Assembly (NCBI GenBank): GCA_963723355.1
Contig: CAVRQQ010000014.1
Coordinates: forward strand, 37,956-101,955
Direction of reading: 5' to 3'
DNA from: JAFDBW01 sp963723355
Lineage (GTDB): Bacteria; Desulfobacterota; Desulfuromonadia; Desulfuromonadales; BM103
DNA length: 64,000 nucleotides
The first letter of the stretch is position 1, and each line of letters starts with the position of its first letter. The notes under the pieces were generated by a model that saw only the letters and a program-made list of their open reading frames with translations, had not been told where the DNA came from and did not search any database. Positions 47,631 through 56,459 of the stretch are shown piece by piece. The translations under genes and the position numbers were made by a program.

Positions 47631-48722
47631 TTATTGTTTCGGTGCGACCGTCAGTGCGTCGAGAGAGTAGCCTTTTTTATAGTCGATCAGGACCCGTTGC
47701 CCCCGGCTGTTCGCCAGGTGTGCGGCAGCGATGATCAACATGGTATCAAGGCCGCACTCCAGCGAAATGGAACTCCTTTGATTCCCGCTCTTGAGAATAG
47801 CTTCAACGTGCTTGAGCTCGGCGATAAAGTCATCCGGGCGGGTCTTTTTGAACACTATTTCTTCTTTCGGGTTGCCGCCGTACTGCCACTGGATACGGTC
47901 TTCACTGCCAATTGTGATATCCACGAAGCCGTCCTTGCCCTGAATACGGCCCCACTTGCGGGATGGCTGGGTGACCACGTCCTGGACCACGCGCCCGACC
48001 AGACCGTTCTCCGTACGCAGGTTGAGCAGACAGAGCTTATCGTAGTCGACCAGGTCGGTTTTGACATATTCCAGGCTCGCATCAACTTCGGTGACGCGGC
48101 CAGCTCCGAGACTACGCGCCAGATGTTGCCAGAGATTGATGGCGTGGGAATGCTCGCCGCTGGCGCCGCCACCTTTCTGCCAGAAACCCAGGTAGCTGTC
48201 CTGTGGCCCATCGAGCCAGGGGTGAGCGGTGAAGATCCCGCCCCAATGCTCACGGAACTCAACATCAAGGGTTTCAGTGGCACCCAGGTACGGGACAAGC
48301 TCTACCGCCTTGTCGGCGACAGAGCTGACGACGTGGTTGTAGCCAACGAAAACCTCAACACCGGTTTCTCGGGCAAGGTCGTACAGCTCGTCGGCCTTCT
48401 CCATTTCCGGTGTGCAAAGTGGCTTTTCGATCAGCACGGCTTTAGGCTTTTCGGCAATCGCCTGGATAGCGAGATTCATATGTGAATCAGGCGGCGTGCC
48501 GATAAATATCAGGTCAAAGCCCTCGCTAGGGACTTCGGCTGCGCTGTAAAGCTGGATCGATTCATCCCATTGACCATAGCGCATCGGGTAAATTTCTTCC
48601 CTGGTCCGCTGCAGCGCAGCGGGGTCCAGGTCACAGATTGTCACATTCCAGCCCATTCGACGCGAGGCGTTGGCCAGGTGGTTGCCGATGGATCCGGCGC
48701 CATAAATTTTTACGTTGTACAT
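47631..48722 (-). CDS. Gfo/Idh/MocA-family oxidoreductase
   Basis: A 363-residue NAD(P)-dependent sugar dehydrogenase. The Rossmann loop YGAGSIGNHLAN is at the N terminus, EKPLCTPEM is the family EKP motif, and VGYNHVVSS with HSHAINLW gives catalytic residues. In nonulosonate and bacillosamine-type pathways such enzymes oxidise UDP-sugars or 3-keto intermediates. GGGGAG lies six bases from the ATG at 48722. It is 12 bases from the NeuB-like gene. Substrate is unknown. Confidence 0.88.
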   Translation of the reverse strand: MYNVKIYGAGSIGNHLANASRRMGWNVTICDLDPAALQRTREEIYPMRYGQWDESIQLYSAAEVPSEGFDLIFIGTPPDSHMNLAIQAIAEKPKAVLIEKPLCTPEMEKADELYDLARETGVEVFVGYNHVVSSVADKAVELVPYLGATETLDVEFREHWGGIFTAHPWLDGPQDSYLGFWQKGGGASGEHSHAINLWQHLARSLGAGRVTEVDASLEYVKTDLVDYDKLCLLNLRTENGLVGRVVQDVVTQPSRKWGRIQGKDGFVDITIGSEDRIQWQYGGNPKEEIVFKKTRPDDFIAELKHVEAILKSGNQRSSISLECGLDTMLIIAAAHLANSRGQRVLIDYKKGYSLDALTVAPKQ

Positions 48723-48809
48723 GGGTTTCTCCCCAAAAAGTATTGTCGGGCTGATGGCAGGTCAAACCGTTTGTGCCTTCAGCCGTTTGCGTAGCTTATC
48801 TAATCACGA

Positions 48810-50177
48810 CTATTTGTAAATCCAGTACAGATGCTGCGAATGCTTTTTTACCTTGATGTCATGGAACCGATCCAGCAGCTTGCCGAAACGGTCGATAATC
48901 GCCAGCATCTCCTCCGCCGTTATCCCGGGGTAGCGGTGGTCGTGGAGAGTAATGTTGTTGCGATGACCGGGTCTCCTCATGTTGATGCGTTTCTCGATAG
49001 TCCGCAAATGTGTCTGGTACCATCCGCTGAAACGGTCTGACATGCTCGGCGCTGGCGGCGGGCCTTCGCGGTAGCCGGCCTCGTCGAGAACATCCACGAT
49101 CCGGTCCGCGGCAAGCCGTCCTTCGAGGGCGGATATATGCGGCTCCAAGGCAGCTCTTCGCACCTCCCAGGCGAGTGGGCCTATCTTCCCATCGACAATA
49201 TCCCGCACAGCCGCCAGCAGCTCCTCAATGGTATAAACACGTCGACTGACATCGCGGGTAATTGGAAAGTCATATTCGTCGACGGTGACTGGCTCGAAGT
49301 TGACTCCGGCCGTACCGAGGATGGCAGATTCAACGAGGGTCGTGCAGCCATTGGCGACCACGACCTTTGCAGCCATCAGCCAGGGATGGACGTTCCCCTC
49401 GTTGGTAACCACCAGGTTGGGGTGGCTTTTGGCAATATCCTTCCAGGCCTGGTGACTTTCGGAAGGATGAGGTCTCAGGACCACAGTACAGTCGGGAAAT
49501 GCTGCACAAAACACGGGCAGCATCTTCTGGAAATGTTCGAAAATGGCAAGTTTGTGGCGGCCCTTGCCGGCATCGTATGGGTCTATCTTGCCGGGCTTTT
49601 TTCCTTCTGCGGCCTGCTTTAGCTCTCCGAGTTGTTCGTAATAGTGGTTGACCTTGCTGAAGTTGGTGTTGATAAGGAGAAAGTTCCCGTAGCGTTCTCG
49701 AATAACTTCTGCCTCGGGGCGGTAGAATTCACGCAGCTCGGGACGCAGCAGGTCGATCCGCGGGTTCCCGGTGTTTTCAATCGGGGCATTGCCGCGGCCA
49801 CTGAATGAACGGAAGGCCCTGGCGTTGTCTTCGCCCCATGTCGTCAAACGGGCAACGCGCTGCATGGCTACGGCAGACAACCTCCAACGATGGTAGATAG
49901 CGTCAGGCTCCCGCAGCAGACCTTCTTCGTCCCAGGCCAGTATGTCGTGTCCGAGCTGGTTGAGAATTTTAAACATGCGGTCACTGCGGGTCTTCATGCT
50001 CTTTGCCATGTAGACCCCGCGCGGCACCGATGCTGTTTTAAAATGGATGTATGCACGCGACCCGATCAGGACCGGATAGCCTCTTTCGGCGGCCACGCAC
50101 GAGAGCAGGATCTTGGCGTCCATCTCGCGGACCTGGTTTTCTACCGGCATGATGATCGTTGAGGGTGATGCTGCCAT
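48810..50177 (-). CDS. Surface carbohydrate biosynthesis protein (copy 2)
   Basis: A 455-residue paralogue of the gene at 40004. Shared segments are PVENQVREMDAKILLSC, GVYMAKSMKTRS, NTGNPRIDLL, LRPHPSES and NGCTTLVES. It begins seven bases after the serine-palmitoyltransferase gene ends and 87 bases before the oxidoreductase. Its place in the same transcript as ceramide synthesis genes suggests that it transfers a sugar or polyol to a sphingolipid or that the glycan and lipid are made together. The ATG at 50177 is used; a TTG two codons upstream is possible. Confidence 0.75.
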   Translation of the reverse strand: MAASPSTIIMPVENQVREMDAKILLSCVAAERGYPVLIGSRAYIHFKTASVPRGVYMAKSMKTRSDRMFKILNQLGHDILAWDEEGLLREPDAIYHRWRLSAVAMQRVARLTTWGEDNARAFRSFSGRGNAPIENTGNPRIDLLRPELREFYRPEAEVIRERYGNFLLINTNFSKVNHYYEQLGELKQAAEGKKPGKIDPYDAGKGRHKLAIFEHFQKMLPVFCAAFPDCTVVLRPHPSESHQAWKDIAKSHPNLVVTNEGNVHPWLMAAKVVVANGCTTLVESAILGTAGVNFEPVTVDEYDFPITRDVSRRVYTIEELLAAVRDIVDGKIGPLAWEVRRAALEPHISALEGRLAADRIVDVLDEAGYREGPPPAPSMSDRFSGWYQTHLRTIEKRINMRRPGHRNNITLHDHRYPGITAEEMLAIIDRFGKLLDRFHDIKVKKHSQHLYWIYK

Positions 50178-50184
50178 TAACAAC

Positions 50185-51378
50185 TTACTCCTGTTCGGCC
50201 ATCATTGCCTTGATCTCGGCAAAGGCCTGGAGAAGAAAATTGATTTGGTCGGATGTGTGGGCAGCGCTGATACTGCAGCGCAGCAGGCTCATCCCCGCCG
50301 GTGCTGCAGGTGGAAAGACCAGGTTGACGTAAATGCCCTTGTCGAGCAGCGCCTTCCAGGCGAACAGGGTCTTTTCTCTTGACGGAGCTCTGATCGCAAC
50401 GATCGGGCTGAGGTCTGGTCCGAGTTCAAAGCACAGCTCTTTAAGCCCGTGGTATAAAAGGGCCGCGTTGTCCCATAACCGAGTGTGCAGTTCCGGTTTC
50501 GATTGTATGGCCTTCAGGGCTTCGCGAACAGAAGCAATCGTCGAGGGGGATGGTGATGCTGTAAACACGTATGAGCGGCAGATGTAGCGGACCAGATCCA
50601 GTTCCGGGTGGTTGCTCACGCAATAGCCGCCTATCGCGCCCAGACTCTTGCTGAAAGTGCCGACGATGAAATCGACATCTTCCTCCACTCCTGCTGCTTC
50701 AGCCATGCCGCGCCCGTGGTCGCCCATGACGCCCAGGGAGTGCGCTTCATCAACCAGCAACCAGGCCCCATATTTCTTCTTCAGGGCGGCAATTTCTGCC
50801 AGAGGCGCACAGTCGCCAAGCATGCTGTAGATGCCTTCCACAATGATCAGGGTTTTTTCAGCCTTCGGGCCGAGACGCTTGAGCTTTTTCTCCAGATCCT
50901 CAATGTTGTTGTGACGAAAGCGAATCATCTCGGCGCCACTCATCTTGCACGCGTCGTAGATACTCGCGTGCGAATCCGCGTCCAGAACAATGACATCGCC
51001 GGGACCGGCAAGGGTCGAAATAACACCAAGGTTGGCAACAAAACCGGTTGAGAAGACGATCGCGTTGCTGCAGCCGTAAAAGTTGGCCAGCTCCTTTTCC
51101 AGGTCACGATGCCCGGCAAAGGTGCCATTGGCCATACGCGACCCGGTCGTACCAGTCCCTTCCTTCTCCAGACTTAACTGCGCGGCTTTAATGCAATGCT
51201 GGTCAAAGGTCAGGCCAAGGTAGTTGTTGGTGCCGGCAAGGAGGACGCGATGTCCACCGATGGAAGCCTCAGTCGCGGAGTAAATTTCATCGATGACTAC
51301 ATTGAGAGGGTCTACTCCGGGAGGAAAAAGTGTTTTCCGGGCGTCTGCAACAGCGCTAAGTTTATCAAGAAATCCCAT
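50185..51378 (-). CDS. spt: Serine palmitoyltransferase-like alpha-oxoamine synthase
   Basis: A 397-residue PLP enzyme of the alpha-oxoamine synthase family. The PLP lysine is Lys244 in VGTFSKSLGAIGGY; the SKSLG context is that of bacterial serine palmitoyltransferases rather than BioF or Kbl (K-A-L-G). Other motifs are NNYLGL, EGTGTTGSR, DADSHAS and VDEAHSLG. The enzyme would condense L-serine with an acyl-ACP to 3-oxo-sphinganine. The ACP gene ends one base into its ATG, so an ACP substrate is expected. The gene order FAAL-reductase-ACP-SPT matches aasR-cerR-acpR-spt of Caulobacter. It could still be another member of the family if the context were ignored, but I consider SPT likely. Confidence 0.85.
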   Translation of the reverse strand: MGFLDKLSAVADARKTLFPPGVDPLNVVIDEIYSATEASIGGHRVLLAGTNNYLGLTFDQHCIKAAQLSLEKEGTGTTGSRMANGTFAGHRDLEKELANFYGCSNAIVFSTGFVANLGVISTLAGPGDVIVLDADSHASIYDACKMSGAEMIRFRHNNIEDLEKKLKRLGPKAEKTLIIVEGIYSMLGDCAPLAEIAALKKKYGAWLLVDEAHSLGVMGDHGRGMAEAAGVEEDVDFIVGTFSKSLGAIGGYCVSNHPELDLVRYICRSYVFTASPSPSTIASVREALKAIQSKPELHTRLWDNAALLYHGLKELCFELGPDLSPIVAIRAPSREKTLFAWKALLDKGIYVNLVFPPAAPAGMSLLRCSISAAHTSDQINFLLQAFAEIKAMMAEQE

Positions 51379-51632
51379 TAACTAGTCTCTATAATATTTT
51401 GAATTTGCGTTGTAAAATCTTTAACTGTCCTCAAGTCAGAGAGGCTGTTGAGTGGATAGGTTATGTCAAAAGCGTCTTCAACGTCATGTAGCATCTCCAT
51501 GACTTTGAGCGAATCGAATCCGAGGTCGTTAACCAGTTCCGTCTCTTCCCGGATCGGCCCCGGCTGTGGGGCGTATTCTTTAAGAAGCTCGACCACCTGT
51601 TTATAAATGTCATCATAACGGGAGGGTGTCAT
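51378..51632 (-). CDS. acpR: Acyl carrier protein (sphingolipid-type, AcpR-like)
   Basis: An 84-residue acyl carrier protein. The phosphopantetheine Ser is Ser41 in the motif LGFDSLKVMEML. It overlaps the SPT gene by one base and follows the epimerase-like gene by 30 bases. In Caulobacter a dedicated ACP supplies fatty acyl groups to ceramide synthesis, and this one fits that position. Whether it is also used elsewhere cannot be seen. It is cytoplasmic. Confidence 0.88.
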   Translation of the reverse strand: MTPSRYDDIYKQVVELLKEYAPQPGPIREETELVNDLGFDSLKVMEMLHDVEDAFDITYPLNSLSDLRTVKDFTTQIQNIIETS

Positions 51633-51662
51633 AACCGGTGAAACTCCAATCTATAGTCAACC

Positions 51663-52583
51663 TTAAGGAAACAGGCGTTTCATCCCTTCAGAGAACAAAA
51701 CCCGAGGCTGCCAATTAGTCGCCTCGGAGATCGCAGTATTATCACAGACCCAGTCCGGATGAAAGATTTCTCTCACCTTTCCCGGCGTCAACATCGGTCG
51801 ATAGCCAAGCAGTCGTGCCAGTCCGGCATTGGTCAGGGCGATCATCTGCAGCAAAGACCGGGGGATTGAAAGACAGCGGGGCTCTTTGCCATTCAAATAG
51901 ACAGCGACCGTCTTAATTTTCTGCCAAGTATAGCCATCAGGCTGACCGTCATGCAACTCAAAACACCGGCTTTTTGGTGCAGGGTCCGATTTCAACAGGC
52001 AACTCACTGCAGCAGCCAGGTCGTCAACGTAAATCAGAGAGAATCGACCGTTTTTATCTCCGACAATCGGCACGATACCGCGTCTGATCAGTTGTAACAG
52101 AGGCAACATCTCGCGGTCACCTGGCCCATAGACTGCGGGTGGCCGCAATATGTCACACGAAATGCGGTCCTGGTATTTCACCAGGACATCTTCACCTGAC
52201 TTTTTGCTTGATGCGTAGGCGGACAGAGACGGTTCTCGGGCAGCCAGGGAAGACATCAGCAGAAAACGGGAGACTTTCTCTTCTACAGCGGCCTCAAGCA
52301 GGTGTGCAACGCCTGCGGTGTTGGTGTTTTCGAATTGTTCCAGTGAAGTCCCGCGCACGGCACCGGCACAATGAACAATCGCATCGACCCCTGCAACAAG
52401 CGTGCGCAGGCTCTCGATATCGTTAAGGTCACCGGGATACCATTGAACTGAATCTGTCTGGTCGGGGCGGGGAGTAGAAGCAGGGCGGTACAGTGCTCTG
52501 ACATGGAAGCCTTGATCCACTAAATGCCTGAGCAAAGCGGCGCCGATAAAGCCCGTCGCTCCTGTGATTACTATACTGAGCAA
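51663..52583 (-). CDS. cerR: NAD-dependent epimerase/dehydratase, probable ceramide reductase (CerR-like)
   Basis: A 306-residue extended short-chain dehydrogenase. The Rossmann motif GATGFIG is at residues 8-14, the catalytic YASSK near residue 125, and PPAVYGPGD (substrate loop) follows. In Caulobacter a protein of this family between acpR and aasR (CerR) reduces the 3-oxo group of 3-oxo-ceramide. The same place here argues for that role; sequence alone gives only the family. The start is TTG at 52583; no other start fits better. It is 36 bases after the acyl-AMP ligase. Confidence 0.8.
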   Translation of the reverse strand: MLSIVITGATGFIGAALLRHLVDQGFHVRALYRPASTPRPDQTDSVQWYPGDLNDIESLRTLVAGVDAIVHCAGAVRGTSLEQFENTNTAGVAHLLEAAVEEKVSRFLLMSSLAAREPSLSAYASSKKSGEDVLVKYQDRISCDILRPPAVYGPGDREMLPLLQLIRRGIVPIVGDKNGRFSLIYVDDLAAAVSCLLKSDPAPKSRCFELHDGQPDGYTWQKIKTVAVYLNGKEPRCLSIPRSLLQMIALTNAGLARLLGYRPMLTPGKVREIFHPDWVCDNTAISEATNWQPRVLFSEGMKRLFP

Positions 52584-52619
52584 AGTTGAAATCGTTCTGC
52601 GGAGATGTCCAAGATTTAC

Positions 52620-54434
52620 TTAGCGGGCACTGTCTGCGATACGCAATTCGGAAACGTCCTCACGATTTGACTGTTCTTGTTGAGTTTGATCAATTCGTAT
52701 CAGGCTCTGTTTTGATTGTCGTTTTAGATATTCACGCCGCGTGCCGGCACGGGACAGCTTGCCTGACGAGGTGCGCGGCAGGGTATGTGCTGAGACAAGC
52801 TCAATGGTGCAGTCAATGCCCTGTTCTTCTCGCACGAGAGAGGCGATACGGCTCGAGAGTTCACGTCGTTTGTCTGTGTCCGTTTCGCGGTACTGGACGA
52901 CCATGACCGCTGTTTCGGAGCCGTCTTGTGCCGGAATGGAGATAGCGGACGCATCACCGGGCCTGACTTCCGGGTGCTGTTCTGCAAGAAATTCAAGATC
53001 CTGCGGCCAGATGTTGCGCCCATTGATGATAATCAGGTCTTTTTCTCGACCGGTAATCACCAGGGTTCCCTCAACCAGGTAACCGATGTCCCCCGTATTC
53101 AGCCAGCCATCCTCGGAGAGGACCTCTGCGGTCGCTTCAGGGTCACCCGCGTAACCAGTCATTACGCTTGGTCCACGGACGTGAATTGTCCCACACTGCC
53201 GGTCAGGCAGAACATCACCGTAATCATCTCTGATTTGGATCTCATGTCCGGGGAGCGGGGGCCCGCAGTTGACCAGTTTTTTCGTGCGGCGGCCTGTATC
53301 CGAAATTTCGGTAACAGGTACCGCAAGCTGCCTCTCTGACAACTGCTCTGCGTCAACTTCATCGACGATGATCCCGAGGTCTATACGGGCGAAGCTGACA
53401 GCAAGTGAGCACTCGGCCATACCGTAACTGGCAACAAAACTTTTGCCATCGAAACCGAACGGGGCCATCTTCTCCATGAAGTTCTCCAGAACCTCGGTCC
53501 GAATCGTCTCGGCACCGACCCCGGCAATCCGCCATGCACTCAGGTCGTATGCTGCCTTGTCATCATGACGAAGCCGTCGCGAGCAGAGCTCGTAACCAAA
53601 GGGCGGAGCGAAGGAAATTGTACCTCGGTTTCGGGTCATCATGCTCAGCCACAAGCGGGGACGCATGGCAAAGTCGCGGGTAGAGAGAAAATCAACGGAG
53701 ACCTGCGATGCCAGGGGGGCCAGGACAAAACCGATCAAACCCATGTCATGGTAGTAGGGCAGCCAGGATATGCACCTGTCGCCACTGCGGACTCTCAGGC
53801 CGTTTTTGATAATGCCGGAGAGATTATGCATGACAGCCGCCTCGCTGACCATGACCCCCCTCGGGAAGCGCGTACTGCCAGAGGTGTATTGAAGATAGGC
53901 GGTCTCTCCGGATTGCAGTGGCAGTAATTCACTGTCCAGTTTGGGGAGCTTGTCAAAAGTCTCGGGGCCGCCGACGAGCGCCAGCCCCAGACCTTGCGCA
54001 GCCTCGCGCAGAAAAGACAGGAATTCGAGAGGCGCCACCGCAATGGCTGCCTGACTTTTCTCCAGCAGTCCACGCAATTGCTCAACGTAAGCCTTATGGC
54101 CACCCAGATGAATCGAAGCAGGCAGAGGAACCGGTACGTAGCCAGCGTATTGACAGGCAAAAAAGAAGCGTGGGAAATCAGGATGGGTTTCTGCAACGAT
54201 TGCAACCCGCGAACCCCTGTCCAGATGCAGACCACGCAGGCGCTTTGCCAGGATCCGGGCTTCTCTCTGTAATTCAGTATAGGTGAGAACGGTACGGAGT
54301 TCTCCGCGACCGCTGTAGAAATTAAACCCGCTCGCCCCCGTAGCGGCGTAATCCAACGCTTCAGCAAGGTTGGAAAAATCAGCGGTTCGTAGTGGTACCT
54401 TGCTTTCAGTTGGTGTCGGATTCAAAGGATTCAT
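52620..54434 (-). CDS. aasR: Fatty-acyl-AMP ligase / acyl-ACP synthetase (AasR-like)
   Basis: A 604-residue adenylate-forming enzyme of the fatty-acyl-AMP ligase group. Motifs: YLQYTSGSTRFPRGVMVS (A3), YGMAECSLAV (A5), GWLNTGDIGYL (A7), GREKDLIIINGRNIWPQDLE (A8) and TSSGKLSR with the adenylation Lys at the end. It would activate a fatty acid and load it on the adjacent ACP for ceramide. It is the first gene of the minus-strand run toward neuA. Start uncertain: ATG at 54434 is preferred, with a GTG at 54473 possible; neither has a strong ribosome binding site. Confidence 0.85.
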   Translation of the reverse strand: MNPLNPTPTESKVPLRTADFSNLAEALDYAATGASGFNFYSGRGELRTVLTYTELQREARILAKRLRGLHLDRGSRVAIVAETHPDFPRFFFACQYAGYVPVPLPASIHLGGHKAYVEQLRGLLEKSQAAIAVAPLEFLSFLREAAQGLGLALVGGPETFDKLPKLDSELLPLQSGETAYLQYTSGSTRFPRGVMVSEAAVMHNLSGIIKNGLRVRSGDRCISWLPYYHDMGLIGFVLAPLASQVSVDFLSTRDFAMRPRLWLSMMTRNRGTISFAPPFGYELCSRRLRHDDKAAYDLSAWRIAGVGAETIRTEVLENFMEKMAPFGFDGKSFVASYGMAECSLAVSFARIDLGIIVDEVDAEQLSERQLAVPVTEISDTGRRTKKLVNCGPPLPGHEIQIRDDYGDVLPDRQCGTIHVRGPSVMTGYAGDPEATAEVLSEDGWLNTGDIGYLVEGTLVITGREKDLIIINGRNIWPQDLEFLAEQHPEVRPGDASAISIPAQDGSETAVMVVQYRETDTDKRRELSSRIASLVREEQGIDCTIELVSAHTLPRTSSGKLSRAGTRREYLKRQSKQSLIRIDQTQQEQSNREDVSELRIADSAR

Positions 54435-54706
54435 TTTCGCTCTATCACTTTTAGGTTTATCCGGATAATTCACGCAATATTAATGCCAACACAATAAACA
54501 TTGCGTATTCTATATGAATATGGATTTTTTTGTCAATTTACAAATGCGTAATGTTGCGATTTTACCAGAAAAAATGTGTTTTTTCTGCAACGGTCATAGG
54601 TCGCTAAATTATCGAAGAGAACACAAAAAGACAACCAAACTCGATCGGGAGTTTTGACCTTTGAACTTTTAGGCTAAATAAAGCCAGCAGCAAGAGACGT
54701 ATCGTG

Positions 54707-55156
54707 TCAGCCTGCTCCAGTTGAATCACGGCAGAACTTACTTTTCAACGATTCCCGTATCCGTTGCCTTACGACATCTTCGACTTGATTGGTTTTACCC
54801 AACTCAGGAGGACCTGGCCAGCCTGGATCTGCGAACTCGGCCTGGTCAAAAATTCGTGTAGCAGAATATCTCGGCAGAATGTGGAAGTGAACATCAGGGT
54901 CAACCATCATCAGCATGAGGTAATTGATCTTGTCGTATTTAAAAAGATCTTTGAGGCTAGACTCTACAACGGTCGTTATCTGCTTCAGCTCAGAAAACGC
55001 CTCGGCACTGATGCTGGACAGCGCATCAACGCTCTCCTTGCAGATGAGCACAAGAGCGCCAAGCGTCGCCTGCTGCGGGCGCAACAACACAACCCAGTTT
55101 TCATACTCCCTGATCAGGGTGTCCGGGTAACCGAATTTTTCCATCGTTGTATTCAT
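54707..55156 (-). CDS. HIT-family protein
   Basis: A 149-residue histidine-triad protein. The motif is DPDVHFHILPRY, where the family normally has HxHxH; the first His is replaced by Asp, leaving the central and last His. The family hydrolyses or transfers nucleotide monophosphates. YENWVVLLRPQQATLGALVLI is the usual upstream strand. The ATG at 55156 follows AGGAGGG. It is upstream of the ceramide operon on the same strand, 270 bases away, and divergent from the GNAT-like gene. Its possible role in nucleotide-lipid turnover is inference by position. Confidence 0.8.
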   Translation of the reverse strand: MNTTMEKFGYPDTLIREYENWVVLLRPQQATLGALVLICKESVDALSSISAEAFSELKQITTVVESSLKDLFKYDKINYLMLMMVDPDVHFHILPRYSATRIFDQAEFADPGWPGPPELGKTNQVEDVVRQRIRESLKSKFCRDSTGAG

Positions 55157-55289
55157 CGAAGACAGCCCTCCTGTAATTGTTTGTCCTGTACGGTATAAAC
55201 CCCTTACATGCTATCGGACTATCGAGTATTATTCAATTCGCGAAGATAGCGAATATTACCGAAGCAGGGCTAGCCTGCTGAGTCAACCA

Positions 55290-56459
55290 ATGCCTGAACA
55301 AAAAGATAACGATAACCAGAACCACGAGATGCTGCGGCTCGTCCCGGTTGCAGGACGTCGCATGACCGGTCGTTTCATCGAAGTGCCATGGTCTCTTTAT
55401 GCGGCAGACCCTTGCTGGGTGCCGCCTCTGCTGATGGAGAGAAAATGGCATCTTTCAGACAAAAATCCTTATTTCAAACATGCTGAATTTCAGGCCTGGA
55501 TCGCCTGGCGCGGCGACCGGATGGTCGGACGCATCAGCGCTCAGGTTGACCAGCTGCACTTACAGCAGCACAATGACGCAACCGGTTTTTTCGGGTTTCT
55601 GGAGGCCGAGAACAACGCGGAGACTTTCCATGCTTTGTTCGAAACTGCCGAAGAATGGCTGAGAGAAAAAGGAATGCAAAGAATCCGTGGGCCGTTCAGC
55701 CTGTCAATCAACGACGAGTGTGGACTGCTGGTGGAAGGCTTTGACAGCCCGCCGCCGATTATGCTGGGCCACGCTTTACCTTATTACGGCAAACGCGTGG
55801 AAGAGCAGGGCTATGTCAAGGAGCAGGATCTTCTGGCTTACCGGGTTGATTCGAAACTTGCCCACCAGCCGCATCTGGAAACCCTCTCCAGACGGTTTTC
55901 GCGACGCGTCAAGGTCCGCATGCTTCGGCGCGACCGCTTCGACGAGGACCTGGAAATTATCCGAAATATTTTCGAGGACGCCTGGGCTGAAAACTGGGGG
56001 TTCATTCCTTTTACGCCAGCGGAGTTTACCGAATTGGCTAAAAACCTTAAATTCCTGGTGGACCCCGAGTTCGTCAGTATCACCGAAGTTGACGGAGAAC
56101 CCGTGGCAATGATGGTCATGTTCCCCAACATCAACGAGATGATCATGGATTTGAACGGCCGTCTGCTGCCGTTTGGTTGGCTGAAATTGCTCTGGCGCCT
56201 GAAAATTTCCGGTGCCAGGTCATCGAGAGTGCCGCTGATGGGTGTCCGGCGCCGTTACCAGGGGACAATGCTGGGAGCGGCCTTGGCCCTAATGTCGATC
56301 GCCCCGATTCATGAGCATGCTTGCCGGAAAGGTATTGCCGAAGTCGATATGTCGTGGATTCTCGAACAAAACAAGGGGATGCGAAAGATTATCGAATTGT
56401 TAGGTGGTGTTGTATATAAGCGGTATCGGATTTACCAGAAGGGTTTGAACGCAGGATGA
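55290..56459 (+). CDS. GNAT-like N-acyltransferase, candidate bacterial ceramide synthase (bCerS-like)
   Basis: A 389-residue protein of the GNAT-like group found beside bacterial sphingolipid genes. Features include WSLYAADPCWVPPL near the N terminus, GPFSLSINDECGLLVEGFD in the middle, and GVRRRYQGTMLGAALALMS, a GNAT-type acyl-CoA loop, near residues 313-335, followed by DMSWILEQNKGMRKI. The Caulobacter ceramide synthase bCerS belongs to this kind of protein and N-acylates 3-oxo-sphinganine. It overlaps the next gene by four bases. No membrane segment is certain. Homology is by pattern memory, so the name is provisional. It may also be an uncharacterised GNAT of this length. Confidence 0.7.
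   Translation: MPEQKDNDNQNHEMLRLVPVAGRRMTGRFIEVPWSLYAADPCWVPPLLMERKWHLSDKNPYFKHAEFQAWIAWRGDRMVGRISAQVDQLHLQQHNDATGFFGFLEAENNAETFHALFETAEEWLREKGMQRIRGPFSLSINDECGLLVEGFDSPPPIMLGHALPYYGKRVEEQGYVKEQDLLAYRVDSKLAHQPHLETLSRRFSRRVKVRMLRRDRFDEDLEIIRNIFEDAWAENWGFIPFTPAEFTELAKNLKFLVDPEFVSITEVDGEPVAMMVMFPNINEMIMDLNGRLLPFGWLKLLWRLKISGARSSRVPLMGVRRRYQGTMLGAALALMSIAPIHEHACRKGIAEVDMSWILEQNKGMRKIIELLGGVVYKRYRIYQKGLNAG

Noticed and set aside
50185..51378. Calling the alpha-oxoamine synthase BioF or Kbl
   Set aside because: The PLP motif SKSLG, the overlapping ACP gene and the ceramide-type gene order favour serine palmitoyltransferase; biotin genes bioB-bioD are 44 kb away.
54474..54706. AT-rich 233-base gap as a gene or mobile element remnant
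   Set aside because: No open frame, target repeats or transposase similarity; it probably holds the promoter of the ceramide operon and the end of the HIT gene transcript.
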